DNA from: Frigoribacterium sp. JB110
Lineage (GTDB): Bacteria > Actinomycetota > Actinomycetes > Actinomycetales > Microbacteriaceae
Assembly: GCF_900163665.1 (NCBI RefSeq)
Contig: NZ_FUIA01000009.1
Coordinates: 186,001 to 250,000, forward strand
Reading direction: 5' to 3'
Length of the DNA stretch: 64,000 bases
Of the stretch, positions 52,435-61,653 are shown piece by piece. The translations under genes and the position numbers were made by a program. Within the stretch, counting starts at the first letter, position 1, and every line of letters starts with the position of its first letter. The notes below the pieces were generated by a model. It was not told the origin of the DNA. It ran no database searches and saw only the letters and a list, made by a program, of their open reading frames with translations.

Positions 52435-54267
52435 GTGTCGACTAGAACCGGAGTGCACCGCTCGCGCCGCCCCGCGCAACACGCTGCGCCGCAGCGAAAG
52501 CGGCTCTGGCCGAGGATTGTCGGCTTCGGAGTCGGCGGAGTTTTCCTGCTGGGCATCATTGCGCTCGGTGTCTTCGTGTATCAGGCCATCTCGGTCGCCT
52601 CTAACCTGCTGGCAGCGAAGGACGAGATCTCTCTCGTTCTCGATGACGCCACCAGCGGAGACACTCAGCAGGTCGTCGAGCATGCCGAGAAGATCCAGGA
52701 CATGGTCGAAGACGCCAACGGCAAGGTGAGCGGACCGCTCTGGTCGATCGCGTCGGCAGTTCCTCTGGTGGGCGAGAACGTCAACGCCGTCAGGCTCGCA
52801 ACGCAGGCGACGCACACCATCGTCGAGGGGGCGCTGCCGCCGGGCATCGCCATCCTGAACAGCCTCGATCTGAAGGACGCGTCGATCAGCGACGGCGGCC
52901 TCGACCTCTCTCCGCTGCGCGACGCGCAGTCGTCTCTTCCCGACATCAGTGATGCCTTCGATTCGGCCAATGAAACGGTCAGCAGCATTGATCGCGACAA
53001 ACTGCTGCCAGTTGTCGACGATGCGGTCAGCTCGCTGACCGACGTGTTCGAGATCGCGGCGCCGGCTCTCGACCTCGCCGAGCAGTACCTCCCGAACATG
53101 CTCGACCTCGCGGGCGCCGAGGAACCTCGTCGCTACATGCTCGTCTTCCAGAACAACGCGGAGATCCGCTCGGGCGGCGGCCTGCCGGCGGCGACCGCCA
53201 TCGTCGACGTCGACAACGGCAAGGCAGAGCTCGCCGACCAGACGAGCACCTACTCCTTCCGACGAGACCTCAAGGTGATCGACCCGCCGGACGAGATGGA
53301 ACAGCTTTACGTCTCAGACACCTTCACCGGCTTCGGAAACTTCACACGCACGCCGAACTTCCCGACGACGGCTGAGGCGTTCGACTCGCTCTGGAACATC
53401 ACCACGGACGAGCACCTCGACGGCGTGATCACGATCGACCCGGTCGTACTGTCGTACATGCTCAAGGCGACAGGGCCTGTGACCAGCACTGACGGCACGG
53501 TGCTGACGAGCGAGAACGCCGTGCAGGGGCTGCTGTACGACGCGTACCAGCGGTACACCGGTGAACAGCAGGACCTGTTCTTCGGCGACGTCGCTGCGCG
53601 CGTGTTCGACAAAGTTGCGGACGGCGACTGGGATCCGGTGCAGATGATCGACCAGCTCGTCCGCGCAGCAGAGGAAGAGCGACTGCACGCCTGGTTCCCC
53701 CGTGAGGACGAACAGGCCATGGTCGAGGACCTCGAGATCGACGGCGCGCTGCCCACGTCCAACGATGAGGCAACCGAGGTCGGGCTCTTCCTGAACGACT
53801 ACGCGGCGAGCAAGCTGACGTACTTCCTCGAGTCGAGCCTCAGCCTGACCTGCGATGTCGCAGCGGGCACGATGACGACCTCGATCACCGTGGCCAACGA
53901 CGTGCCGGTTGACGGCATGACGAGCTACCAGCTGGGCATCCGCAACAAGCGCTATTCGATTCCGTTGGATTGGTTCGTTCTCGACGTGATGTACTTCGCG
54001 CCTCCGGGGTCGGAGATCCTGAGCGTCTCGCCCGACCCCGATGTGTCCTGGGAGACCCGTACGGGCGTCGAACGAGAGCGCAACGTGTGGAGCAACCGAT
54101 TCTTCGTCCCCACGGGCGAGACGAAGACCATGTCGTACACGTCGACGATCCCGGCCGGAGACCTCGGCCCGGCATCGCTCCGCTTCTCGCCGACCGTCAC
54201 GGACACCCCGGTGACGATTGACGACAGCTGCGGGTCAGTTTTTGCCGAGGCGTCGGCCGCCGAGTGA
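52435..54267 (+). CDS. DUF4012 domain protein, membrane-anchored
   Basis: 610 aa from GTG at 52435. A basic N-terminus (SRRPAQHAAPQRKRLW) and one transmembrane helix near residues 28-52, with the rest outside. DUF4012 landmarks: YMLVFQNNAEIRSGGGLPAATAIVDVDNGK near residue 235, VITIDPVVLSYMLKATGPV and YDAYQRYTGEQQDLFFGDVAARV. The N-terminal part contains long helices with Asp/Ser repeats. The family is frequent in actinobacteria near polysaccharide genes, but its role is unknown. It is followed by a terminator, so it is transcribed apart from the ATP-grasp cluster. Confidence 0.85.
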   Translation: MSTRTGVHRSRRPAQHAAPQRKRLWPRIVGFGVGGVFLLGIIALGVFVYQAISVASNLLAAKDEISLVLDDATSGDTQQVVEHAEKIQDMVEDANGKVSGPLWSIASAVPLVGENVNAVRLATQATHTIVEGALPPGIAILNSLDLKDASISDGGLDLSPLRDAQSSLPDISDAFDSANETVSSIDRDKLLPVVDDAVSSLTDVFEIAAPALDLAEQYLPNMLDLAGAEEPRRYMLVFQNNAEIRSGGGLPAATAIVDVDNGKAELADQTSTYSFRRDLKVIDPPDEMEQLYVSDTFTGFGNFTRTPNFPTTAEAFDSLWNITTDEHLDGVITIDPVVLSYMLKATGPVTSTDGTVLTSENAVQGLLYDAYQRYTGEQQDLFFGDVAARVFDKVADGDWDPVQMIDQLVRAAEEERLHAWFPREDEQAMVEDLEIDGALPTSNDEATEVGLFLNDYAASKLTYFLESSLSLTCDVAAGTMTTSITVANDVPVDGMTSYQLGIRNKRYSIPLDWFVLDVMYFAPPGSEILSVSPDPDVSWETRTGVERERNVWSNRFFVPTGETKTMSYTSTIPAGDLGPASLRFSPTVTDTPVTIDDSCGSVFAEASAAE

Positions 54268-54276
54268 CGTGAGCTC

Positions 54277-54318
54277 CCGACGTGGAGTGACAGCCGACGG
54301 ACCGTCACTCCACGTCGG
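54277..54318 (+). terminator. Terminator hairpin after the DUF4012 gene
   Basis: Perfect 15-bp arms (54277-54291 and 54304-54318), 12-nt loop, followed by tgtttccc. Starts 10 nt after the stop. Confidence 0.8.
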
Positions 54319-54530
54319 TGTTTCCCTCGGCCACGGAACCGAGTTCTTGGGGGTCACCGTCTGTGTCGAATGCCTCGAGGCGATTCTGAACGGCAACGCG
54401 CAGAGATCCGTGCAGTCTTTGGACGGAACGTGCCAATGTGCGCGGGCCTCCGGCGTGTGACAGAATGCTTGGATATTGCGCCGGCGTGAACGGTGTGTTT
54501 CATCTGTAGCCGGCCCGGGGAGTACGAAAC
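54319..54530. other. Intergenic leader of the ATP-grasp cluster
   Basis: No convincing gene in these 212 nt. The base composition is less GC-rich than around it. A promoter for the cluster is expected here; ggatatt near 54473 is a weak -10 candidate. GGGGAG at 54517-54522 is the likely ribosome site for the TTG start. Confidence 0.4.
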
Positions 54531-57500
54531 TTGCGAAAGATCGTTTCCCGCGCAAAGCGTGTAGTCGTCGGAGCGCTCGCGCAAAGTCACATTCGTCGGG
54601 GAACGACGCCAGCCGCGGCCCGGCTTCAGGTGCGCCATGATCTCCGTGACCTGCGCAGCGGCGCAAGTCATTCGCAAGGCTCCGTATTCGGCCGCCGTCA
54701 GTTCCACGATCTGCACCCCCTGAACACGCGTCGCCTCTGGCTCAGCAATCGCGTGATCGCCCGTCGGGTTGTGCCCGAACTGGCCGGTCTCGTGGAAGAC
54801 GGCTACTGCGTGCTCTCCAGAGCCGCTGAGCACGCGGAGGGGCTCTCCGTCGTGCGCCTGCGGGAGTTCCCCGAGGACGTGAGCGCAGACGTGTCGGGAA
54901 TCATGGAGATCGTGCACCTCCGTGGGAACGTGCGCATCGTGCCGTTGCGCTGGGATCGGGGGCCGGGAGTCATTCTCGAGGCCGACTCGAGCGGGACTCT
55001 TCTCCTGGGTGGTCGCGCCGTCTCCCGCGACGAACTGACTGAAGCGCTCGTCGAGATCTGCAGCCGCACTCGGTGCGTGATCATCAACAGCACCGAGCGT
55101 GCGAGGCTTCTTCCTGACCACACGCCGGATGACACGATCATCAGGATGTACATCGGACGCTCCGACGACGCAGCACGCGTTCTTGACGCCGAGATGCTCG
55201 CACATGATGCCCTGAAACTCGCGGTTCCCGACGACAAGCGCTCCGTGTCGCGCGGGAGTTTCCTCCGGCGTCCTCCGTTCTTCGCGCTTGACCACGCTCG
55301 CTCCCGGTTCGCCGTGCGCGTTCCTCTGAGTCTTGACACCGGCGCTCCGGTCGGAGGAGATGGCGACCCGCTTGCGGGGTTTGCTGGCGCCGTGCGGCAC
55401 ATCGAGCGTGTATTGAGTGACCGTTCCTGTCGCTTTGTCTTCATCTCCGTCGATGTTGCTGTCGGAGCCGACGGACGGTACCGCATCGTCGACATCGCGG
55501 CGAACCCCGTGCACCCCGGTGCGCGGTCTTTCGATCAGCCAGCCGAGCAGTTCCTCCTCGCGAAATGGATTGAGACACAGCGCGATCGATCGGCCCGCGC
55601 CGCTTCGGTGTCCGTGCGGCGCAGGGTCCGGCGCGGAGTCACCCGCGGTGCATGGAGGGTTCGGGCGTTCCGGCTCCGGGCCTTGGGATTCACAGGTCCG
55701 GCGGCGCGTGAGTGGAATCGTGTGCAGTTGAAAGACCGTCGCAGGCATGTGCTGCCCAAGCGCCACGCTCGACGAGCTCATGAGTGGGGCTTCGACGCGT
55801 CGACCGTCTCACGATTCGGGATCACGGAAGCGAACCGTTCCTCCTTCCTATCGCGACGCGAATACCTCTATGCACAGCCGCTGAACGGCAAGTATGCGAA
55901 GTGGGTTCGCGATCGCGTCTCGGCGCTCATGGTGTTCCACCCCTTCGCGCACAACTTCGCTTCCACGCACTTCCAGATCTACCGTCGCAGTCGGGGCGTG
56001 CATCTCGTTCCGCTCTCGGGCGAGGCAACGGCGCTCGGTGCGCATCTGGAGGCGATGGCGCAGGTGTTGCAGCGTCATGGTGAGCTCGAACTGCGGCGTA
56101 CCCGCTGGCGGACGGGCACGGTGGCTCGCGTCGCGCACGACGGCGCCAGTTTCGTCGTGAACGACGTGGCGTGCACCCCGGGTGAGTTCTACGAGCTGCT
56201 CGCCAACTACACGCGCCGCTCGTCTTTGGTGCTTGTCGAGGGACGGAGCAGCGATCGCTCGTTCCAGCGGCTGAGCGTGACGATGATGAACCCCGCAGGC
56301 AACGACCCGCGGCCGGTGGAAGCGCTGCTGCATCTTCGTGCCGAGCTTCCGGGCGACGAAGACGGGCAGCGCACCACCACGCTCTTCGCGAGCATCGACC
56401 CGGCTACCGCGGCCTATCGGGGCGCGCGTCGCGTCATCCGGGATGAGCTGCGCGAATTCCGAACAGATCCGAGCACCGGCGCCGAGATCGTCGGCGAAGT
56501 CGCTGGGTGGGCCGAGATGCTTGCTTCCCTCGAGGAGATGTGCCGCTTCGCGCCCCAATTGCGCTACATGCAGTTCACGCTCAATCTCTTCGACGAGGGA
56601 TTCGAGATTCAACGCATCGCGGAGAAGCCAACGCTCAGCCGCGAGTTCCCGCTCACCCGCGAGGCCACGGAGTTCATCAAGGCGCAGGCGGCGGAGAAGC
56701 ACCGGCGCAGGAGCCACCTGCGGGCGCGCGTCTCTCGCGGCGCGCACAACGCCAGGCTCAAGATCCGGCGCGAGTTCGCGAAGGCTCTCTACCCCAAGGG
56801 GCTCCTGCCGTACCAGTCGGTCCGGTGGCTCGGCGACATGCGGCGCGATCTCCTTGAGCGCAATGGTGTCTCGCTCAAGACGAAACTGTGGGCCTACCGG
56901 AACGGCTTCCTGTCGTACCGCATCCCGCAGTACGGCATCACTCCGCAGAATCGCCTGCGGTTCATCTCTGACTTCGAATACCGCTGGCTGCGACACATCA
57001 ACACTCGCTACAAGTATTGGCTCGAAGACAAGATCAGCATCAAGTACGTCGCCAGCGAGTTCAATCAGTTCCTGCCCGGCTACTACTACACGACCAGCGC
57101 CAGCGGCGGCACGAACCATCTGATCCCGATGATGGACTGCCCGGACGGCTACGGTGCGAGCTTCGACGACGTGCTCCGGCTGGCACGCGAGAAGGGCGTT
57201 CTCGCGTTGAAGCCAGACGAGGGTTCGCACGGCGACGGCTTCTACCGACTCGGATACGAGAACGAGGGGTTCACCCTCAACGGCGAATCGGCCGGAGAGG
57301 ACGAGGTTCTCGCCATTCTGAAGAACCCCGACAACCGCTATCTGGTGACCGAGTTCATCGTGATGCATCCGACTCTCGCCGAGATCTATCCGACATCGGT
57401 GAACACCATCCGGATGATCGTCTTCAAGAAGGACGCGGTCACACCAGAGCTGGGCAACGCCTACCTGCGTATCGGCACAGCGGCGTCCGGCTTCGTCGAC

Positions 57501-57908
57501 AACACGGCCGCCGGCGGGCTGCTCGCGCAGATCGACGTCGATACCGGCAGATTCGGCGAGGCGAAGTCGTTGCGCAACGGCAGAGTCGTCGATACGCCGA
57601 ACCACCCCGACACGGGCGTGTTCATCGGCGGAACGATCCCGAACTGGGAGCTCGTCAAGGAGCAGGTGCTGCGGATGGCTGCCAGCTTCTCGCAGCTTGA
57701 GTACCTCGGCTTCGACGTTGCCATCACGGAGGACGGCTTCAAAATCCCCGAGATCAATCGATTTCCCGACTTCCCCCGCATCGATCGGCTCACACCGGAG
57801 ACGATCGACTACCTGCTGATGAAGCTCGACGACAAGAAGCGCGAGTACGGATATCACCGCAGACGGCCCCGAACGCTGATCTCGCTGCCCCGCAGGGAAC
57901 AAGCATGA
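54531..57908 (+). CDS. Triple-module sugar-transfer-associated ATP-grasp protein
   Basis: 1125 aa from TTG at 54531 (GGGGAG upstream). It appears to be three tandem ATP-grasp modules of the sugar-transfer-associated type. Module 1 spans about residues 55-345, module 2 about 390-690, module 3 about 755-1110. Modules 2 and 3 share the same entry block (RFGITEANRSSFLSRREYLY versus QYGITPQNRLRFISDFEYRW). Module 3 keeps ATP-grasp features: GVLALKPDEGSHGDGFY, NTIRMIVF and the metal-binding PEINRFPDFP. At that site module 1 has IVDIAANP and module 2 QRIAEKPT, so both look inactive. No signal peptide or clear membrane helix. Overlaps the next gene by 4 nt. Likely forms an amide or ester bond on a surface glycan. 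Confidence 0.75.
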   Translation: MRKIVSRAKRVVVGALAQSHIRRGTTPAAARLQVRHDLRDLRSGASHSQGSVFGRRQFHDLHPLNTRRLWLSNRVIARRVVPELAGLVEDGYCVLSRAAEHAEGLSVVRLREFPEDVSADVSGIMEIVHLRGNVRIVPLRWDRGPGVILEADSSGTLLLGGRAVSRDELTEALVEICSRTRCVIINSTERARLLPDHTPDDTIIRMYIGRSDDAARVLDAEMLAHDALKLAVPDDKRSVSRGSFLRRPPFFALDHARSRFAVRVPLSLDTGAPVGGDGDPLAGFAGAVRHIERVLSDRSCRFVFISVDVAVGADGRYRIVDIAANPVHPGARSFDQPAEQFLLAKWIETQRDRSARAASVSVRRRVRRGVTRGAWRVRAFRLRALGFTGPAAREWNRVQLKDRRRHVLPKRHARRAHEWGFDASTVSRFGITEANRSSFLSRREYLYAQPLNGKYAKWVRDRVSALMVFHPFAHNFASTHFQIYRRSRGVHLVPLSGEATALGAHLEAMAQVLQRHGELELRRTRWRTGTVARVAHDGASFVVNDVACTPGEFYELLANYTRRSSLVLVEGRSSDRSFQRLSVTMMNPAGNDPRPVEALLHLRAELPGDEDGQRTTTLFASIDPATAAYRGARRVIRDELREFRTDPSTGAEIVGEVAGWAEMLASLEEMCRFAPQLRYMQFTLNLFDEGFEIQRIAEKPTLSREFPLTREATEFIKAQAAEKHRRRSHLRARVSRGAHNARLKIRREFAKALYPKGLLPYQSVRWLGDMRRDLLERNGVSLKTKLWAYRNGFLSYRIPQYGITPQNRLRFISDFEYRWLRHINTRYKYWLEDKISIKYVASEFNQFLPGYYYTTSASGGTNHLIPMMDCPDGYGASFDDVLRLAREKGVLALKPDEGSHGDGFYRLGYENEGFTLNGESAGEDEVLAILKNPDNRYLVTEFIVMHPTLAEIYPTSVNTIRMIVFKKDAVTPELGNAYLRIGTAASGFVDNTAAGGLLAQIDVDTGRFGEAKSLRNGRVVDTPNHPDTGVFIGGTIPNWELVKEQVLRMAASFSQLEYLGFDVAITEDGFKIPEINRFPDFPRIDRLTPETIDYLLMKLDDKKREYGYHRRRPRTLISLPRREQA

Positions 57909-59035
57909 GCGGGCGTCCTGCGCGCATCGCGCGAGCACTGCTCTCCGGCATGTATGCCCTGATCAAAGCGTTCACCCGGCAGAGCGCCCGCAAGATCGTC
58001 TTCCTGGGCCGACGGACGGATGAGCTGCCACTCGACTTCCGAATGCTGATGGACGAGGTCACCAGACGCGAGCCGGATACCGAGGCTGTCGTGATCTCAA
58101 GGCTCGTAAAGGGCGAGCGCGGCGAGGCGATGACCTTCATCCCGATGATGATGCGGAGCCTCTATCACCTTGCCACTGCGCGGGTCTGCGTTCTCGATTC
58201 CTACTGGCCGACGGTTTCGATGCTGACACACCGCAAGTCGCTGACCGTCTATCAGCTCTGGCACTCCCTCGGGAAGATCAAGCAATCGGGCAAGCAGGCA
58301 CTCGATCGCCGTGGCGGACGCTCTGCCGAGCTCGCCGATGCGATGCGAATGCACGAGGGCTATGACTATGTCGTCGCCGGTGCCGAGGTGTGGAACCCGC
58401 ACTACCAGGCGTCTTTCGGAGTGACGAGCGAACAGATCCTCAATCTCGGTCTGCCTCGTGCGGACTACCTGATCAGCGAACGCGGGTCGGTCGCCGAGCG
58501 CATCCGCAGCGCGTATCCGACGCTGGGGCGTCAGAAGCCGGTCGTGCTCTACGTGCCCACTTTCCGGCGAGGTGAGAAGGCTGCCGGAGCACTGAAACTC
58601 GCCCGCGCGCTCGATCTTGATGCCTACGACCTGATTGTGAAGAAGCACGAGAGCGACGAGCTGCTCATGCCGCCGCAGGAACACTTCACGTGTCCTGAAT
58701 TCTCCGGCACGCAGCTTCTGGCGGTGGCCGACTACGTGATCACGGACTACTCGTCGATCGCGCTCGAAGCCGCCATCCTCGACGTGAAGACGCTCTACTT
58801 CCTCTACGACTACGAACACTACCTGGCGCACAACGGGGTGAACATCGACCTGTTCAGCGAGATGCCTGGCTGCGTGTTCCAGGACACCGACGAGCTCGTC
58901 GAAGCGATTCAGGGGGAATACCCCGACGAGGTGCTGAGGAACTATAAGAACAAGTTCCTGTTCTCCGATTCTGGACATTCGACTCGCGATATTGCCGATC
59001 ACATTTTCGAGGTGGGTGAACTATGCCGCCGATGA
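57905..59035 (+). CDS. CDP-glycerol glycerophosphotransferase family protein
   Basis: 376 aa. The Glyphos_transf fold is recognised from TVYQLWHSLGKIKQSGKQALD, DYVVAGAEVWNPHYQASFGV, ILNLGLPRADYLI, VLYVPTFRRGE and the C-terminal active-site block ADYVITDYSSIALEAAIL. Enzymes of this family add glycerol- or ribitol-phosphate from CDP-activated donors in teichoic acid synthesis. The protein has a short N-terminal extension but lacks the long membrane-attachment region of TagF. Overlaps by 4 and 13 nt with its ATP-grasp neighbours. Confidence 0.88.
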   Translation: MSGRPARIARALLSGMYALIKAFTRQSARKIVFLGRRTDELPLDFRMLMDEVTRREPDTEAVVISRLVKGERGEAMTFIPMMMRSLYHLATARVCVLDSYWPTVSMLTHRKSLTVYQLWHSLGKIKQSGKQALDRRGGRSAELADAMRMHEGYDYVVAGAEVWNPHYQASFGVTSEQILNLGLPRADYLISERGSVAERIRSAYPTLGRQKPVVLYVPTFRRGEKAAGALKLARALDLDAYDLIVKKHESDELLMPPQEHFTCPEFSGTQLLAVADYVITDYSSIALEAAILDVKTLYFLYDYEHYLAHNGVNIDLFSEMPGCVFQDTDELVEAIQGEYPDEVLRNYKNKFLFSDSGHSTRDIADHIFEVGELCRR

Positions 59036-60072
59036 TCCGACGCATGGTCAAAACAGGCAAGCTCGGCTACCTGTGGGTGACACGCATTCTGCTCGCACCG
59101 AACCGCTTCCGGGTGCCGCTCCTGACGCGACTGCGCCTTGCCGTCTTCGGCGGCTTCATCGGCGATCAGCACGTGTTGTACGACCTGAAGAACCGGTCGA
59201 AGCGCGAGTACCTTTCGGAGTTCGACTGGTATCGCTCACGTTGGATCAACGAGCCGTTCGACGCGATGCTCAACAACAAGATCATCTGCAACGAGGTCCT
59301 GCAGCCGCACATCAACGTGTCGCCCATCCTTTTCGTGAAGAACAAGCGGAGACTCGTGCGCCATGGTGCGGGCCGTACTCGCGTGAGCACGGCCGATGTC
59401 GTGCAGGGTATACGCGACCACGGGTCGTTCTTCATGAAGCCGCTGACGGCGGGCAAGGGCAAAGGCGTGCACCGGCTCGACGCAGTCGACGGACGGCTGT
59501 TCGTCGATGAGGCGGAGATGACCGAGGCGGAACTGGTCGCGTTCCTCGACGGGCAGTCCGACTGGTTCCTGACCGAGACGGTAGCCCAGCACCCGGATCT
59601 CGCCGCGATCTTCCCGCGTACGAGCAACACCATCCGACTCATTACGATGCGCACGGGCGACGGCGGCGCACAGCCGTTCTTCGCAGTGCTGCGCATCGGC
59701 ACGGCGGACACCGTGCCTGTCGACAACGGCAGCCGCGGCGGTCTCGTCGCCAAGATCGACATCGACAGCGGCGTTCTCAGCGAGGCGCGCACGCTCTGGT
59801 CGCAAGGGGTACACCGGGTGCATCCGAACTCCGGCGCTCCGATCGAGGGCACGGTCGTTCCGCGCTGGCAGGAAGTTGTGGACAGTGCTCTCCGAGTTGC
59901 TGATGAGTTCCCATTCCTGCAGTTCGTGGCCTGGGACTTCCTCGTCGGCGAAGACGACATCTGGGTGATCGAGGCGAACACGTCTTCCGGAGTGAACATC
60001 GTGCAGTTGTGGGGCGGCCAGCGCTACGGCCAGCTCGGCGACTTCTACCGAGCCCACGAAGTGATCAAGTAA
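59023..60072 (+). CDS. Single-module sugar-transfer-associated ATP-grasp protein
   Basis: 349 aa, overlapping the previous gene by 13 nt. The entry block (LKNRSKREYLSEFDWYRSRWINEPFDAMLNNKI) aligns with modules 2 and 3 of the 1125-aa protein. Then FMKPLTAGKGKGVHRL (ATP-binding loop), NTIRLITMRTGD, a DNGSRGGLVAKIDIDSG strand and WVIEANTSSGVNIVQ with the metal-binding Glu and Asn intact. So it is probably catalytically active, unlike modules 1 and 2 of its larger relative. The reaction is inferred to be ligase-type, on a sugar or polyol polymer. Confidence 0.82.
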   Translation: MPPMIRRMVKTGKLGYLWVTRILLAPNRFRVPLLTRLRLAVFGGFIGDQHVLYDLKNRSKREYLSEFDWYRSRWINEPFDAMLNNKIICNEVLQPHINVSPILFVKNKRRLVRHGAGRTRVSTADVVQGIRDHGSFFMKPLTAGKGKGVHRLDAVDGRLFVDEAEMTEAELVAFLDGQSDWFLTETVAQHPDLAAIFPRTSNTIRLITMRTGDGGAQPFFAVLRIGTADTVPVDNGSRGGLVAKIDIDSGVLSEARTLWSQGVHRVHPNSGAPIEGTVVPRWQEVVDSALRVADEFPFLQFVAWDFLVGEDDIWVIEANTSSGVNIVQLWGGQRYGQLGDFYRAHEVIK

Positions 60073-60074
60073 TC

Positions 60075-60731
60075 GTGCGGTACGTCATCATGGCGAACGG
60101 TCGCGGCACGAGATGGGGTGAGCACCTCGGGCTTCCCAAGCATCTGATCGAGTTCGACGGCGAGACTCTGCTGCGCCGCCTCGTTCGCCAGCTGCGGGAG
60201 CAGGACCCCGGCAGCGACATCGTGATCTCATCGGCGAATCCGACCTACGAGACCGAGGGGGCCAGGCGGCACGTTCCGCGCGCGAACGAGCTTGAGCTCG
60301 ACCGTTTCGTCCCGGAGCTGATCTCAGATCGCGTCTGTTTCCTCTACGGCGACACGCTGTACGGCGACGCGGCCATCTCGTCCATCGTGCATACGCCTAT
60401 CGAGGAACTCGACTTCTTTGGCGACGAGGACGGCATCGTGGCCGTACGTTCGGCGGCACCCGATGTGCTGCTCACGCACCTCGCGAAGGTACGTGAGCTG
60501 TTCCTCGCCGGGGAGATCGCTGCTTGTGTCGGATGGCAGGTCTACCAGTCGTATGCGGGACTGCCTTTCGATGAGAAGCGGACCGGAGTGCATTTCCACC
60601 GCACGTCAGGACAAGCCGCCGGGTTCAACTCGCCAGCTGACCTTGAGGCGTTCGAAGAATGGTTCGCTGCAACGCCGGGCGCGGCCGCGCACGCGGGCTT
60701 CCGCAGTGAACAGCGTCGGCACGCCCACTGA
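60075..60731 (+). CDS. Nucleotidyltransferase (NTP transferase, MobA-like)
   Basis: 218 aa from GTG at 60075, 2 nt after the ATP-grasp stop. N-terminal nucleotide-binding motif YVIMANGRGTRWG-8-LPKHLIEFDGETLL and a central CFLYGDTLYGD (metal Asp) fit the NTP_transf superfamily, which makes CDP- or UDP-activated alcohols and sugars. It is not of the TagD type (no HxGH). Position in the cluster suggests it supplies the activated donor for the glycerophosphotransferase, but its specificity is unknown. Confidence 0.8.
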   Translation: MRYVIMANGRGTRWGEHLGLPKHLIEFDGETLLRRLVRQLREQDPGSDIVISSANPTYETEGARRHVPRANELELDRFVPELISDRVCFLYGDTLYGDAAISSIVHTPIEELDFFGDEDGIVAVRSAAPDVLLTHLAKVRELFLAGEIAACVGWQVYQSYAGLPFDEKRTGVHFHRTSGQAAGFNSPADLEAFEEWFAATPGAAAHAGFRSEQRRHAH

Positions 60732-60760
60732 GAATGCACTCTCGACCGACCCCAGACAAC

Positions 60761-60766
60761 TAACAT
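60761..60766 (+). promoter_or_regulatory. Possible -10 box of the TauABC-like operon
   Basis: TAACAT, 31 nt before the chosen permease start (60798), in the 66-nt gap after the nucleotidyltransferase gene. Confidence 0.4.
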
Positions 60767-60797
60767 CGACAATTTGACGCCATCGGAGAGGAACCTC

Positions 60798-61631
60798 GTG
60801 TCGGGAAACCGAAAAGCCGCGATCAGCTCGCGCTCGCGTCGCTTCGGCTTGGCCGCGGCAGTGTTCGTAGTGCTCGTCGGAGCGTGGTGGCTAGTCACTG
60901 CACTCGGCGTGGTGCCACCCGCCTATCTTCCGTCACCGGGGGCAGTCATCGACGCGTTCGTACAAGCGAACACGTGCCGGCCGATCTCCGAAGGAAGTTC
61001 GCGCGTCGTCTGTGGCGAGTTCGACTACTACATGTGGCAACACCTGCTCGCATCGCTTGGCCGCATCGGAATCGGCGTGGGCGCTGCAATCGTACTCGGA
61101 CCCATCGCGGGCTTCTTGATGGGAACCATCGGGTGGTTGCGCGACGCGCTTGATCCCTATCTCAACTTCCTGCGCGCGCTGCCCCCACTCGGATACGTCG
61201 GCCTCCTAATCGTATGGTTCGGCATCGGTGACGTGTCGAAGTACTGGCTGCTGTTCCTCGCCGCATTCCCTCCGCTGGTGATCGCCACGATGAACGGTGT
61301 GCGGGGCGTGAAGCAAGATCACATCCGAGCCGCGCGTTCGATGGGTGCTTCACGCACGCAGGTCGCGACCCGCGTGCTCCTGCCGAGCGTGCTTCCGGAA
61401 CTGCTCAGCGGGATTAGGATCGCCACTGGCTTTGCGTGGACCACTGTTGTCGCGGCGGAGCTCAACAACGGCATCCCTGGCATCGGAGGCCTCGCCTATC
61501 AAGCGGGAACCCAGATTCAGACTGCGCTGACGATCGCTAGCATCATTGTGATCGGCATAGTCGCGGTCGCACTCGATTCTCTCATTAAGTTCATCTCTCG
61601 CATCCTGACCCCCTGGCATGGGCGTGCCTGA
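60798..61631 (+). CDS. ABC transporter permease (SsuC/TauC-like)
   Basis: 277 aa from GTG at 60798, preceded by GAGAGG; a TTG at 60774 would add 8 residues. Six helices, with the binding-protein-dependent transport loop visible (IRAARSMGASRTQVATRVLLPSVLPELLSGIRIA). Taurine/sulfonate/nitrate-type permeases have this layout, with an ALGVVPPAYLPSPGAVIDAF N-terminal segment. First gene of a three-gene importer; the order permease-binding protein-ATPase is unusual but seen. Confidence 0.9.
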   Translation: MSGNRKAAISSRSRRFGLAAAVFVVLVGAWWLVTALGVVPPAYLPSPGAVIDAFVQANTCRPISEGSSRVVCGEFDYYMWQHLLASLGRIGIGVGAAIVLGPIAGFLMGTIGWLRDALDPYLNFLRALPPLGYVGLLIVWFGIGDVSKYWLLFLAAFPPLVIATMNGVRGVKQDHIRAARSMGASRTQVATRVLLPSVLPELLSGIRIATGFAWTTVVAAELNNGIPGIGGLAYQAGTQIQTALTIASIIVIGIVAVALDSLIKFISRILTPWHGRA

Positions 61632-61653
61632 CCGCAGCGCCTTGGAGGAAACT

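Noticed and set aside
54218..54460. 80-codon open frame overlapping the DUF4012 end and terminator
   Set aside because: It runs through the 15-bp hairpin, has no ribosome site and no recognisable sequence.
55848..57938. 696-codon minus-strand open frame across the triple ATP-grasp gene
   Set aside because: Shadow in GC-rich DNA. The plus-strand frame shows repeated domain architecture.
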